In this document: piece after piece, positions 45,814-54,522 of the stretch
How the letters are laid out: every line of letters starts with the position of its first letter
How positions within the stretch are numbered: the first letter of the stretch is position 1
NCBI GenBank assembly: GCA_013214025.1
Contig: JABSRN010000164.1
Location: 85,472 to 149,471 of the forward strand
DNA: 64,000 nt
Origin: Polyangiaceae bacterium
Lineage (GTDB): Bacteria; Myxococcota_A; Polyangia; Polyangiales; Polyangiaceae
Reading direction: 5' to 3'
The notes under the pieces: model-generated
Told to the model about the DNA's origin: nothing
The model's database searches: none
The model's input: the letters and a program-made list of their open reading frames with translations, nothing else
Position numbers and translations under genes: made by a program

Positions 45814-47997
45814 TCAGTTGCAAACGCCGGTCGGCTCGTTGTTCTGCTCGCAGGGCGCGCAGTTGTAGCCCAGTGGGCAGCCCGCCCTCGGAGAGAGGAG
45901 GGCCTCAAAGGCGCTCAGATAACAACCCGGCACGCACCCCCCTGGGTCTCCCCCGCCAAATAGTCCGCCGGTGGCGCAGGGAATCACGCCTGAATCCGGG
46001 TCCTGCATCATCGCCGTCGGAGCACAGACATGAGCCGACTGGGTGCAACTGTCCACCAACACATCTTCTTGATTCTTTTCAGGGACCAGCCTCAGTGGCA
46101 CGCACTTGCCCACGGTTGTGCCCTGGGCCTCACAACAATCGTCGAAAATCACTGGCTCTTCCGTCGGCCCTGGATCACCTGGCATCTCACAAGTACCGAG
46201 AGACTCTCCGCTGAGTGGATCATAACAAGGTGCGCAGCGGTGCCTCTCGGGGCAGCCCTCGGACGGGAGCTGCGTATTATCCATGCCGTCGATACACTCT
46301 GGCAAACAGCGCCCCTCGGCCTCCGTCATCGATACACACGAGCTCGGCACGTAGCCGTCTTCCCGGAAACTGTCGGGCAGACAAATCAAGTCGGGCGCCG
46401 AGCTACAAGTGCCAGCGCTGATCTGATCGCGAGTCTCTTCTGGGATAACGCTACTGGGCAAACAGGCGCCTTCGCCTCCACAGCAACGTTCGAACAGTAC
46501 AGGCGGGCGAACCGGTCCGGGATCTCCCGGCAAGCCGCACAAACCCGTATCCTCACCGTTGTCGAGGTCGTTGCACGGCGCGCACAGGTAGCCGTCTTGG
46601 CAGATGTCTTGGGTTAACAAATCCGCTTGATCCACCAAGTCGGGAAGACATGCAGGAAGGCAGCGACCTTCGGCGTTGAGCAAGGAGAGACACGTGAGCG
46701 GTACTTCGTCTTCGAGCATGAACTCAGGCAAACACAGCAAGCCCTTCCCGTCCGGACAACTGTCCTCGCCGAGGGCATCGCGCTCGTCCTCAGGGATGCT
46801 TTCGGAAGGCAAACAACGCCCTTCGCCACCGCAGCAGTCAGCGAATATCACCGGAAGCTCAGTCGGCCCGGTACCGCCTCCGATGTCGCACAGGGTGGTG
46901 TCGTCACCGGAGATCGGATCGTAACAAGGCGCGCAGACGCTGCCGGCATCGCAGATATCCTGCGGCAAGAGCTCCGCTTGGTCGGCCAGATCGGGCAGAC
47001 AGCTCGGCACACATCGCCCCTCGGCTCCGAGTGTCGACTCGCAAACTGCCGGCACGTAGTCATCCTCTGTGAATTCCTTGGGTACACACAGCAGACCGTA
47101 GCCATCAGCGCATTCGTCCTGACCGAGAGCGTCCCGCTCCTCCTCGGGAATCATATCCGACGGGGTGCAGTAGCCGGCGCCGTCGCAACAAGCGGTGAAG
47201 GTTCGGGCGGATTGGCGCGGGCCCGGATCCGCACCCAGCTCACAGAGGCCCGTGGATTCGCCATCCCGCAAGTCGTAGCAAGGCAAGCAGCGATGAAATT
47301 CGGGGCATACATCGACGGGCATCAGCTCAACCTGATCGCCTAGATCATTCAAGCAATCAGGAACACAACGCCCCTCGCTGCCGAGCACGCCGCGGCAGTC
47401 CTGCAGCACGAAATCGTCTTCGGTAAATGCCTCGGGGGTACAAAACATGTCCTCGCCACAGCTGTCCGCGGCCAAGTTGTCGCGATAATCTTCGTCCACT
47501 AGGTCGCCAGGGAAACATCGGCCCAGGTCGTGGCAGCAAAAATCGAAGGTCTTGGGATCCTCCGTAGGCCCCGGATCGTTGGCGAAGTCGCACAGCCCTG
47601 TCGACTCAGCGGTCATGGGATCGAAACACGGCGCACACACGTGAAACTCGGGACAGGCGTCGCGAGGCATACGGTCTGCGTTCTCCAGCACGTCCGGTAG
47701 ACACTCGGGCACACACCGGCCCTCGGCATCGAGTAGGGACCGACAGCTCAGGGGCACAAAAGCCTCGTCGTCGACGAAATCGCTCGGGACACAGAGCAGG
47801 TCGCCAGCGCAGCTGTCGGTGCCCAAAAAGTCTCTTTGCTCTTCCGGAATGAAACGTCCGGGCAAACACTGACCGATTCCGTGGCAGCAAAGCGGGGTGG
47901 GCGCCGACCATGGCGGCTCCGTACTCTCACAAGCCGTGGCAACCCAACCGAGAGCGACCAGGAACAATAGAGACGAAACAGAAGACGGGAATCTCAT
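45814..47997 (-). CDS. Lipoprotein with six tandem Cys-rich repeats
   Basis: 727 residues from the ATG at 47997; the open frame extends 51 codons upstream without sense. Signal peptide LGWVATAC gives a lipoprotein. The rest consists of six consecutive modules of about 110-120 residues, each with about ten or more Cys. The common pattern is CCxGxGxCLP, then RDxLGxDSC, LLCVP, EDxVPLSC, EGRCVPxCLPDL, DxCPExHxCAPCYDP, and finally LCxxxGDPGPTEEPVIF. The last module is the most diverged and ends at the stop. A long, disulfide-rich rod on the cell surface is likely. I do not recognise the module as a named domain. Confidence 0.9.
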   Translation of the reverse strand: MRFPSSVSSLLFLVALGWVATACESTEPPWSAPTPLCCHGIGQCLPGRFIPEEQRDFLGTDSCAGDLLCVPSDFVDDEAFVPLSCRSLLDAEGRCVPECLPDVLENADRMPRDACPEFHVCAPCFDPMTAESTGLCDFANDPGPTEDPKTFDFCCHDLGRCFPGDLVDEDYRDNLAADSCGEDMFCTPEAFTEDDFVLQDCRGVLGSEGRCVPDCLNDLGDQVELMPVDVCPEFHRCLPCYDLRDGESTGLCELGADPGPRQSARTFTACCDGAGYCTPSDMIPEEERDALGQDECADGYGLLCVPKEFTEDDYVPAVCESTLGAEGRCVPSCLPDLADQAELLPQDICDAGSVCAPCYDPISGDDTTLCDIGGGTGPTELPVIFADCCGGEGRCLPSESIPEDERDALGEDSCPDGKGLLCLPEFMLEDEVPLTCLSLLNAEGRCLPACLPDLVDQADLLTQDICQDGYLCAPCNDLDNGEDTGLCGLPGDPGPVRPPVLFERCCGGEGACLPSSVIPEETRDQISAGTCSSAPDLICLPDSFREDGYVPSSCVSMTEAEGRCLPECIDGMDNTQLPSEGCPERHRCAPCYDPLSGESLGTCEMPGDPGPTEEPVIFDDCCEAQGTTVGKCVPLRLVPEKNQEDVLVDSCTQSAHVCAPTAMMQDPDSGVIPCATGGLFGGGDPGGCVPGCYLSAFEALLSPRAGCPLGYNCAPCEQNNEPTGVCN

Positions 47998-48330
47998 CAG
48001 AAGTGCCGAGCGGCAAAACACCGCGCCGGAGGCTGACTGGATTTGGTCGGGACAGCCAAACGTCAACAGCCGCCACCCTATCGCACGATAGGGGAATGCG
48101 CAATATGCCACCTTCCCAGCAGTTTCAGCAGTGGAAAGCCGATCAGGCAAACCGGGAAGGTTAGCAGTCCGGTCTGGATCGGTTCGGCGTCAACACGCCA
48201 CTTTTCGGCTGGACGGTCGTACACCCGGCCGCCGCCGTCCCCCAACAGACCGCACCAGGAAAGCAAAAAGGCGCCCAAACGGGCGCCCTTTTGGCGAGAG
48301 ACGCGAAGTCGCGCCATGAGGTAGCTGCGA
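47998..48330. other. Intergenic region between repeat lipoprotein and cyclophilin
   Basis: 333 bases with no coding signal. It holds the terminator at 48265-48292 and must hold the promoter of the lipoprotein gene. Nothing else stands out. Confidence 0.5.
48265..48292 (-). terminator. Rho-independent terminator after the cyclophilin gene
   Basis: A GGCGCCC/GGGCGCC stem (48270-48276, 48281-48287) with a four-base AAAC loop is flanked by A and T runs on both sides, giving TTTTT on the minus strand. It lies about 40 bases after the cyclophilin stop and could act in both directions. Confidence 0.85.
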
Positions 48331-48840
48331 TCAGACCATCGTGATCGACTTCATCTGCACGGGCGTCGTCGGGCGGTCCCTGCCGTCCGTCGGAGTGGTG
48401 TTGATGGCCTTAACGACATCCATACCGCTGGTGATCTTGCCAAACACCGGGTGCTTGGAAGCTCCGGGAGAAAAGTAGTCGAGGTTGGCGTTGTCCACCG
48501 TGTTGATGAAGAACTGACAGCTTCCCGAATTGGGTCCAGCATTTGCCATGCTCAGACTTCCCGTGACGTTGGAGAGTTTGTGCTCCGCCGGGTGCTCGTC
48601 TTTGATTGCACCATGGGGTGAGTCGCCGGTGCCAGCGCGGGGACTGCTCGGATCCTTGCTGTGAGGACAGCCGAACTGATTCATGAAGTTCGCGATCACG
48701 CGGTGAAAATGCAGGCCGTTGTAGAAGCCCTCGTTCACCAAACGAACAAAGTTTTCGCCAGTGATCGGCATCTGCTCCACGAAGATTTCCGCTTCAAAAG
48801 AGCCCAGGGTGGTTTCGAAATTCGCTGTAGGGTTTGCCAT
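48331..48840 (-). CDS. Cyclophilin-type peptidyl-prolyl isomerase
   Basis: 169 residues from the ATG at 48840 (a TTG two codons upstream is less likely). The sequence has the cyclophilin core NFVRLVNEGFYNGLHFHRVI, with the catalytic Arg of FHRV, GSCQFFIN and HPVFGKITSGMDVV. A loop of about 25 residues (GCPHSKDPSSPRAGTG, then DEHPAEHKLSN) replaces the usual GGD region, as in other bacterial PpiB-like proteins. No signal peptide, so it is cytoplasmic. It aids proline isomerisation in folding proteins. A terminator follows. Confidence 0.92.
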   Translation of the reverse strand: MANPTANFETTLGSFEAEIFVEQMPITGENFVRLVNEGFYNGLHFHRVIANFMNQFGCPHSKDPSSPRAGTGDSPHGAIKDEHPAEHKLSNVTGSLSMANAGPNSGSCQFFINTVDNANLDYFSPGASKHPVFGKITSGMDVVKAINTTPTDGRDRPTTPVQMKSITMV

Positions 48841-48849
48841 TCCCAAGGC

Positions 48850-50294
48850 CTAACCCGAACCACGCCGGGGGATCAACGGACGATGGCGTCGGAGTCCTTC
48901 TTCGGTGCCGGAACGGACCGAATCCTCAGCCGAATGGCTGGGCAAACACAGGACACGCAAATAGGTGGCCCGGACGTCCTCCGTGACAGCACGATATTGG
49001 CAAATCAAGTGCTCGCCAGCGGTCATTTCGGGCGTGGAGTGCACTCCAGCACGCCGAGCGAGTGCATTGAGGTCGGGGGCTGCGGCATCCAGAATCGCCA
49101 TTCCGCCGCCGTCCACGAGTCGCATCCGCTGTTCCAGACGGCGCAAAAAGGCGTAGTCCTCCAGCATGCTCTCCACATCAGCGACAAGCATCGCCCCAAG
49201 GCTCCCAGATCGGCGAGCGCTTCGGCTGTGTTGCTGGAACGAACCTGCAGCCTTGTGCCGTGGAACATCTGCAGCCACTGGACAGCAAGCGCCACGTCCA
49301 ACAAGCCCCCGCGGCCAAGCTTCGGATCGTAGGGCCCCCCGCCCTCTTCGGCCAGCTCCCGCTGCATACGCATTCTTAGCCGCCAACCCCGGTTCGTAAA
49401 TGAACAAGACATCGAGATCTGAGCCATAGCCTAGCTCGCGCCCCCAAGTTTGCCGACAGCAATAACGCTCAGTCCGGAGTCGTCACCGTCCATTTCGTAC
49501 AACACCGTTCGTTGCAAGAACTCCTCCGCCAACTCCGAGAGGCACCCGGTCACGTCGTGGGACTCCTCTCCCCCCACGAGATCAGCAATGGCAACGGTCA
49601 CGGTCACCTCCAACTTAGCCCGTCGCAGTGCGGCGACGAACAACTCTCTCGCTTCGTCAGAATCCGCGGGACGATAACGCTCGAAGTTCTCCCAATGGTC
49701 CGCAACCACCAATCGAGGATCGACCAAACGGGCCCCCCCGCGCCCAAACAGATCGGAATCCGCCAAGTCTGGGTGCTGAACGAGCACATCGCCGACAAAG
49801 CGACTTCCCCCGAGTACCCCAATGAACCGCGACAGAACTCCATCGCCCTCGGCGAGGGCGTTGATGTCGCTAGAACATAACTCGAGCCGATCGAAGAAGG
49901 CACTGAGCTACCGCACCGCCAGCTCAGGGTCGGCACAATGATCCAGCGCGACCAACAATTGCTCGCCCAACTCCGGGAATCGCCCCAGAGTGATTCGGCC
50001 GAGCAATCCGTCCGGCGAGTCCGCTAAAAAACCCAAGTGGTTCGCGACTTCCTCGACTCGATCGTATCCCATGCATCGGCCCCCGCACGCGGCTTCCCAG
50101 TCACTGCAACGGCCGTCCGTAGCCGCCGCTAAGAGCAGATCCTGAAAAAGGAACTCGACCGTCGAAAACACAGAACGAAGATCAGAAGTCGCCGTGAGGA
50201 GCAGCGCCGGCCTGACCTCGCCCATCTGGGTCAGGCTGGTGCTGCGGGCGTTCTGCATCGGATCTAAGAGAAGGTTCTGAACAAGGACCTGCAT
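48850..50294 (-). pseudogene. glnE: glnE C-terminal half, multiply disrupted
   Basis: Only about half of a normal GlnE (glutamine synthetase adenylyltransferase, about 950 residues) is present. From 50294 one frame runs through LGRFPELGEQLLVALDHCADPELAVR to an in-frame TAG at 49908-49910, then continues LSAFFDRLEL and GVLGGSRFVGDVLVQHPDLA to VIAVGKLGG. At about 49435 a frameshift leads to ELGYGSDLDVLFIYEPG. Further shifts near 49380 and 49200 expose RELAEEGGGPYDPKLGRGGLLDV and ALAVQWLQMFHG, then LEDYAFLRRLEQRMRLVDGG. This is the C-terminal adenylyltransferase domain with its nucleotidyltransferase GSDLD motif. The N-terminal deadenylylating half is missing. At least one nonsense and three frameshifts make the locus non-functional. 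Confidence 0.9.
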
Positions 50295-50421
50295 TAGGCG
50301 GGCCTACCGCGCCGCATGGGGGCACCCGGCGGACTCCGCTTTCACTCAGTCGTCCGGAACGCTAGTCGCATGCTCGACTCGTCGGTAGCGGCTCTGCCCC
50401 AAAAGCGAGTAGTGTACAGCC

Positions 50422-51540
50422 GTGTCACGCATCGCCGTCGTCGGTGCCGGTCCAGCCGGCTCTTCCCTAGCCACTTTTTGTGCGAGGGACGGGCACCACG
50501 TCACGCTCTTTGAGTCCGAATCGCAACCCCGCGCCGTTGTCGGAGAATCCCTATTGCCCGAGGGCAACCGGGTGTTGGAACTATTGGGTCTCTCGATGGA
50601 CGGCTTCGTGGAAAAACACGGCGCCGTTTTTCATCGGGGGCTGCAATATGTGCGGTTTGACTTCGACGAAGCCGAGCGCCCCCGATGGACGGTGGCTCAT
50701 CATGTATCTAGAGTTGAGTTTGACCAACGTCTGCGCAACCTGGCACGAAACGCCGGTACCAAGATCGTCATCGAACAACTGAAGCGACCTCCCAGCGGTT
50801 TCGACTGGGTAATCGACGCAACCGGTAGACGCCGGGCGATGGCGCGCCATTGGACTCGCTTTGAGGGTCACCCGCTGTTGAGGAACGCGGCCATATCGAA
50901 TTACTACCGAGGGGCCGCCCCTCTGCGCGGCGGAAAACACGGCGACGTCGGCATCCTGAGTCTCCCGGGAGCCTGGTTTTGGGTGATTCCCTTGAACAAC
51001 GCGCTCAGCAGCGTCGGCCTCGTGATCAGCCCAGAACGCAAGGGACTCAAATGGGACGACGCATTGAAGGAATGTCCCGAAGCGGCCCGGGTACTAGCCA
51101 ACGCGGAAGCCCAGGGGCGACCTATGGGTCACCAAGATTTCACGGAGTACGCGACCACATTCAGCGGCCCGGGCTGGGGACTGGTTGGTGATGCCGCGCT
51201 GTTCCTGGATCCGATCTACTCGTCCGGCATGCTGTTCGCGCTGGAGAGCGCCGAAAGGTTCAGTCGTGTGATCAATGGAACCCTATCGGCGGGAGACTAT
51301 GAGAGACAGATACGCGCGGCCGCCGCCTTGTTTGAGCCGCTGATCATCGGGTTCTACGACGAAGACTTCCATGAGCTAGGTTTCGCCGAAAAATCTGTGC
51401 AGTCACCGCAATTCCGCAGCGGAACCGTGAGCCTGCTCGCCGGCAATGTCTTCGACGATGCCCCTCGGTACGCAAAAATCGTTTCCCGCCGACTCAGCGA
51501 CTTGGCCGCCCAGCTTCGTGCGGACAGGCAGAAGAGCTAG
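50422..51540 (+). CDS. FAD-dependent halogenase-like oxidoreductase
   Basis: 372 residues from a GTG start. VVGAGPAGSSLATFCARDGH (GxGxxG, FAD binding) opens the protein. ESESQPRAVVGESLLPEGNR is the loop of the CmlS/PltA-type flavin halogenases. A lysine at residue 65 (FVEKHGAVFHRG) is a candidate catalytic lysine. W185-F-W187-V-I-P190 satisfies the WxWxIP motif that keeps halogenases from acting as monooxygenases, and GWGLVGDAALFLDPIYSSGM is the second FAD motif. The expected product is a chlorinated or brominated aromatic ring. It lies next to a methyltransferase and the aryl-polyene operon and ends on a CTAG shared with the methyltransferase stop. Halogenase function is inferred from motifs; an oxidoreductase role is possible. 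Confidence 0.82.
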   Translation: MSRIAVVGAGPAGSSLATFCARDGHHVTLFESESQPRAVVGESLLPEGNRVLELLGLSMDGFVEKHGAVFHRGLQYVRFDFDEAERPRWTVAHHVSRVEFDQRLRNLARNAGTKIVIEQLKRPPSGFDWVIDATGRRRAMARHWTRFEGHPLLRNAAISNYYRGAAPLRGGKHGDVGILSLPGAWFWVIPLNNALSSVGLVISPERKGLKWDDALKECPEAARVLANAEAQGRPMGHQDFTEYATTFSGPGWGLVGDAALFLDPIYSSGMLFALESAERFSRVINGTLSAGDYERQIRAAAALFEPLIIGFYDEDFHELGFAEKSVQSPQFRSGTVSLLAGNVFDDAPRYAKIVSRRLSDLAAQLRADRQKS

Positions 51541-52616
51541 GACGCCGGCACTCGCACACGCATCAACGTGTGGCTCATACCAATGGACGTCGGCTCCCCG
51601 ACTAGCTCGAGCCCAGCCTGACGGATACAGTCGCGCATGCGGTCCGAGTGCATCATCTTGCTCGTACCGTTGGCCAGTGCTGCGAAATACAGCGATAGAT
51701 TGATGATGCAAAATTGAGCGGCCGTGTGCTCTTGCTGATCCCAGTAGGCTTCCAGAATGTAGAGGCGCGATTCGGGGCCCATCGCTTGGCCGCAGCGTTC
51801 GAGGATATTGACGATCACGGGTTCAGCGAAACAATCCAAGAACTGGCTGAGCCAGAGCACATCATGGCCCTCTGGAAACGGCACGCTGGGATCTAGAAAG
51901 TCGACGGGATGGCTGGTTACCCGATCCGCGATTCCCCAAGTTCGAAAATTCTCTTCGGCGGTCTGGAGCTGGCCCGGGAGGTCCAGCATCGTCAGTTGCA
52001 CGTCTGCATCGTACTCACAGCAGGCTCGTTCCCACTTACCTGTGTTACCTCCCAGCTCAAGAATCGTCTTCGGCTTGGGGTCAAAAACGATGGGTAGGGC
52101 GGCGGCGAAGACTCCACTTGAGTAAAAGTGGTCAAAGGCGAACCAGCTCTGACGGACAGGCTCTGGCAAATCGACCAGCGCATCGTAAACCGTTCGGTGC
52201 TCACCGAAGACGCTCAGCCCTTCTGGTTTTCCGCTCAGCAGAGAGTCCCCGAGTTTGGCCATGCCCTCGTAGCAGACGTCGGCCACGAAATCCGTGTTGG
52301 CTCGGGTCATCGGATCCGTCAGCAACAGGTAGCCAACGGTCGTCAACACGAACTGCTCACCACGTAGAACGAATAGCTCGGCCGCCAGACCCGCTTCCAA
52401 AAGCTGGCGACTAGCGTAAAGAGACAGCGGCTCGATAGCGGCCTCGACCTCGACGGCGCTCACGCCGGATCTGCCTCGATTTTTGGCCAATCCTAACACG
52501 CCAAACCGTTGAAGCGCCCGCGTCGCCTGGAACATCAAGGGTCCGAACGCCAAACGCTGCGCTGCAAAACGCGCTTCTTCTACGGATTTTCCGTCGTCCT
52601 CAAATCTCCGCGACAT
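51537..52616 (-). CDS. O-methyltransferase (plant COMT/acetylserotonin type)
   Basis: About 359 residues from the ATG at 52616 (a GTG at 52622 is also in frame). An N-terminal winged-helix dimerisation region (RFGVLGLAKNRGRSGVSAVE, FVLRGEQFVLTTVGYLLLTDP) precedes the class I SAM domain: TILELGGNTGKWERA (motif I), QLTMLDLPGQLQTA, VTSHPVDFLDP and GHDVLWLSQFLDCFAE. This is the Methyltransf_2 type that methylates phenolic hydroxyls. It converges on the halogenase gene with overlapping stops and diverges from the glycosyltransferase gene, fitting an aryl-ring tailoring role. Confidence 0.85.
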   Translation of the reverse strand: MSRRFEDDGKSVEEARFAAQRLAFGPLMFQATRALQRFGVLGLAKNRGRSGVSAVEVEAAIEPLSLYASRQLLEAGLAAELFVLRGEQFVLTTVGYLLLTDPMTRANTDFVADVCYEGMAKLGDSLLSGKPEGLSVFGEHRTVYDALVDLPEPVRQSWFAFDHFYSSGVFAAALPIVFDPKPKTILELGGNTGKWERACCEYDADVQLTMLDLPGQLQTAEENFRTWGIADRVTSHPVDFLDPSVPFPEGHDVLWLSQFLDCFAEPVIVNILERCGQAMGPESRLYILEAYWDQQEHTAAQFCIINLSLYFAALANGTSKMMHSDRMRDCIRQAGLELVGEPTSIGMSHTLMRVRVPAS

Positions 52617-52760
52617 GAACACGCTGCTCTAACAGCCCCTGCCGCAGGCGACACCCCTTTTGCGCGCCCAGGAGCGGCGATCCGAGCCGCTGTGTCGAAC
52701 CCCCGCCGCTGATCGCCCGGTGCCCAAGTCACCTGGAGTGTGAGATAAGGGGCTGCCCCT

Positions 52761-54497
52761 ATGTCCGACAGCTTTCGAGCCTGCGCCGTAATCCCGACGT
52801 ACAACAACCCGAAGACCGTCGGGGCGGTCGTCCAGACTGTCGGTGCAACCTTGCCCGTCATCGTGGTGGACGACGGCGGGGACGCCGAGGCCCGCGCCGT
52901 ATTGATCGACCTGGGCAAGCAAGGGCTAGCGGATATCGTTCACCGAGCGAGTAACGGCGGAAAGGGCGCAGCGGTTCGCGATGGCCTCAAGTATGCGTTG
53001 AAGCAGGGCTACACGCACGCGCTCCAGGTTGATGCAGATGGGCAACACGATCTCGCCGATGTGTCTCGCTTGCTCGAGACAAGCCGGACAGAACCGACCG
53101 CGCTAGTACTCGGGACGCCGATCTTCGACACCAGCGTCCCGCGCCTCCGACTGTATGCAAGAGAGATCACAACGCAGTTGGTGCACTTCGAGACCGGCAG
53201 TCGACTGATTCAGGACCCGATGTGTGGTTTTCGCTGCTACCCGCTAGAGGCAGCCATCGCCGCAGCCAGGCACTGCGGGAACGGCATGGACTTTGACCCA
53301 GAAATCGCCGTGCGGCTTGTGCGCAGTGGACTCCCAGTAAAAAACGTCCCAACTCAGGTCATCTACCCAGAAAATGGCGTGTCGCACTTTCGGATGCTGA
53401 CCGACAACGTACTCATCTCTTGGATGCACACTCGTTTGATCTCGCGCCGCCTGCTACCGGTATTCGCCGTCGCCTCGGCTCTGCTCATCGCCTATTTGTT
53501 GGCCTGGCCCGTCGCGATTGAACCGGAAGCGTGGAGCGCTCCGGAGTATGACGCGAAGCATTGGTCCGCCACCCCGCCCGCGGGCGCGCGCCGATTCGAA
53601 CTTGGTGACGGCTATGGGCCCGAAGACATCGACGTGGACGAGCAGGGGCGGATAGTTGTCGGCCTACACGACGGGCGCATCGTTCGCTTTCAGCCTGATG
53701 GCAGCGATCCGAAAACTCTCGCCAACACGGGCGGACGTCCCTTGGGTCTCGATTGGGATGGCCAGGGTCGACTGCTCATCGCCGACGCTTGGAAGGGATT
53801 GCTCCGCCTGGGCGCTGACGGCAAGCTCGAAACTCTCACCACCGAGTGCGGCAGCCGAACGCTGTGGTTCACGGACGATCTAGAAGTGGCCGCAGACGGC
53901 GGAGTCTGGTTCAGCGACGCAACCGTACGTTTTCACCAACCCGAATGGAAACTCGACTTGATCGAGGGCACGGCTGCCGGCAGGTTGTGTCGCTGGGATC
54001 CGATAACGGGAACCACGCGTGAAGTCTTAAAGCATCTCTACTTCGCCAACGGCATCGCTCTCGACCCAAAAGGAGAGTTTGTACTCATTGCCGAGACTTC
54101 GCGCCTCCGGGTCCAGAAATATTTCCTACGCGGACCCAAGAAGGGCACCACCGAGGTCTTCGTCGAAAATTTACCTGGCTTTCCGGATGGTATCAGCGCC
54201 GGCGAAAGCGGGCTGTTCTGGCTAGCAATCGCGTCCCCTCGAAACCCCGTGCTGGACGCTACGGCCAACTACCCCTGGCTCAGGAAACTTCTCGTCCGCC
54301 TGCCAGCAGCCCTGCAGCCCGCCCCAGAACGCACCACCCGCGTACTGGGACTGGACCGCGAGGGGCAAGTCAAACACGACTACTTTGCGTCCGATGCCTC
54401 TCCCATCGCTATCGTCACCAGCGTGCAAGAGCGCTCCGGCGTGTTGTACTTGGGGAGTTTGGTAGATACGGCCTTCGGAACCATCCAGCCGAACTGA
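52761..54497 (+). CDS. Glycosyltransferase 2 fused to strictosidine-synthase/SMP-30-like propeller
   Basis: 578 residues. Residues 1-225 are a GT2 domain: CAVIPTYNNPKTV, PVIVVDDGGD, SNGGKGAAVRDGLKYA, ALQVDADGQHD (DxD) and DPMCGFRCYPLE. A membrane helix (about 234-252, PVFAVASALLIAYLLAWPVA) leads to a six-bladed-type propeller: GYGPEDIDVDEQGRIVVGLHDG, LYFANGIALDPKGEFVLIAET, RVQKYFLRGPKKGTTEVFVENLPGFPDGIS and GLFWLAIASPRNP. The last stretch is the strictosidine-synthase/APMAP signature region. GT2 proteins are standard in aryl-polyene clusters, usually alone or with an acyltransferase; this partner is unusual. The ATG follows AAGGGG. It leads the plus-strand operon, with the ketosynthase 25 bases downstream. 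Confidence 0.87.
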   Translation: MSDSFRACAVIPTYNNPKTVGAVVQTVGATLPVIVVDDGGDAEARAVLIDLGKQGLADIVHRASNGGKGAAVRDGLKYALKQGYTHALQVDADGQHDLADVSRLLETSRTEPTALVLGTPIFDTSVPRLRLYAREITTQLVHFETGSRLIQDPMCGFRCYPLEAAIAAARHCGNGMDFDPEIAVRLVRSGLPVKNVPTQVIYPENGVSHFRMLTDNVLISWMHTRLISRRLLPVFAVASALLIAYLLAWPVAIEPEAWSAPEYDAKHWSATPPAGARRFELGDGYGPEDIDVDEQGRIVVGLHDGRIVRFQPDGSDPKTLANTGGRPLGLDWDGQGRLLIADAWKGLLRLGADGKLETLTTECGSRTLWFTDDLEVAADGGVWFSDATVRFHQPEWKLDLIEGTAAGRLCRWDPITGTTREVLKHLYFANGIALDPKGEFVLIAETSRLRVQKYFLRGPKKGTTEVFVENLPGFPDGISAGESGLFWLAIASPRNPVLDATANYPWLRKLLVRLPAALQPAPERTTRVLGLDREGQVKHDYFASDASPIAIVTSVQERSGVLYLGSLVDTAFGTIQPN

Positions 54498-54522
54498 CGC
54501 GGTTGACGCACGGCGTCCCTCG

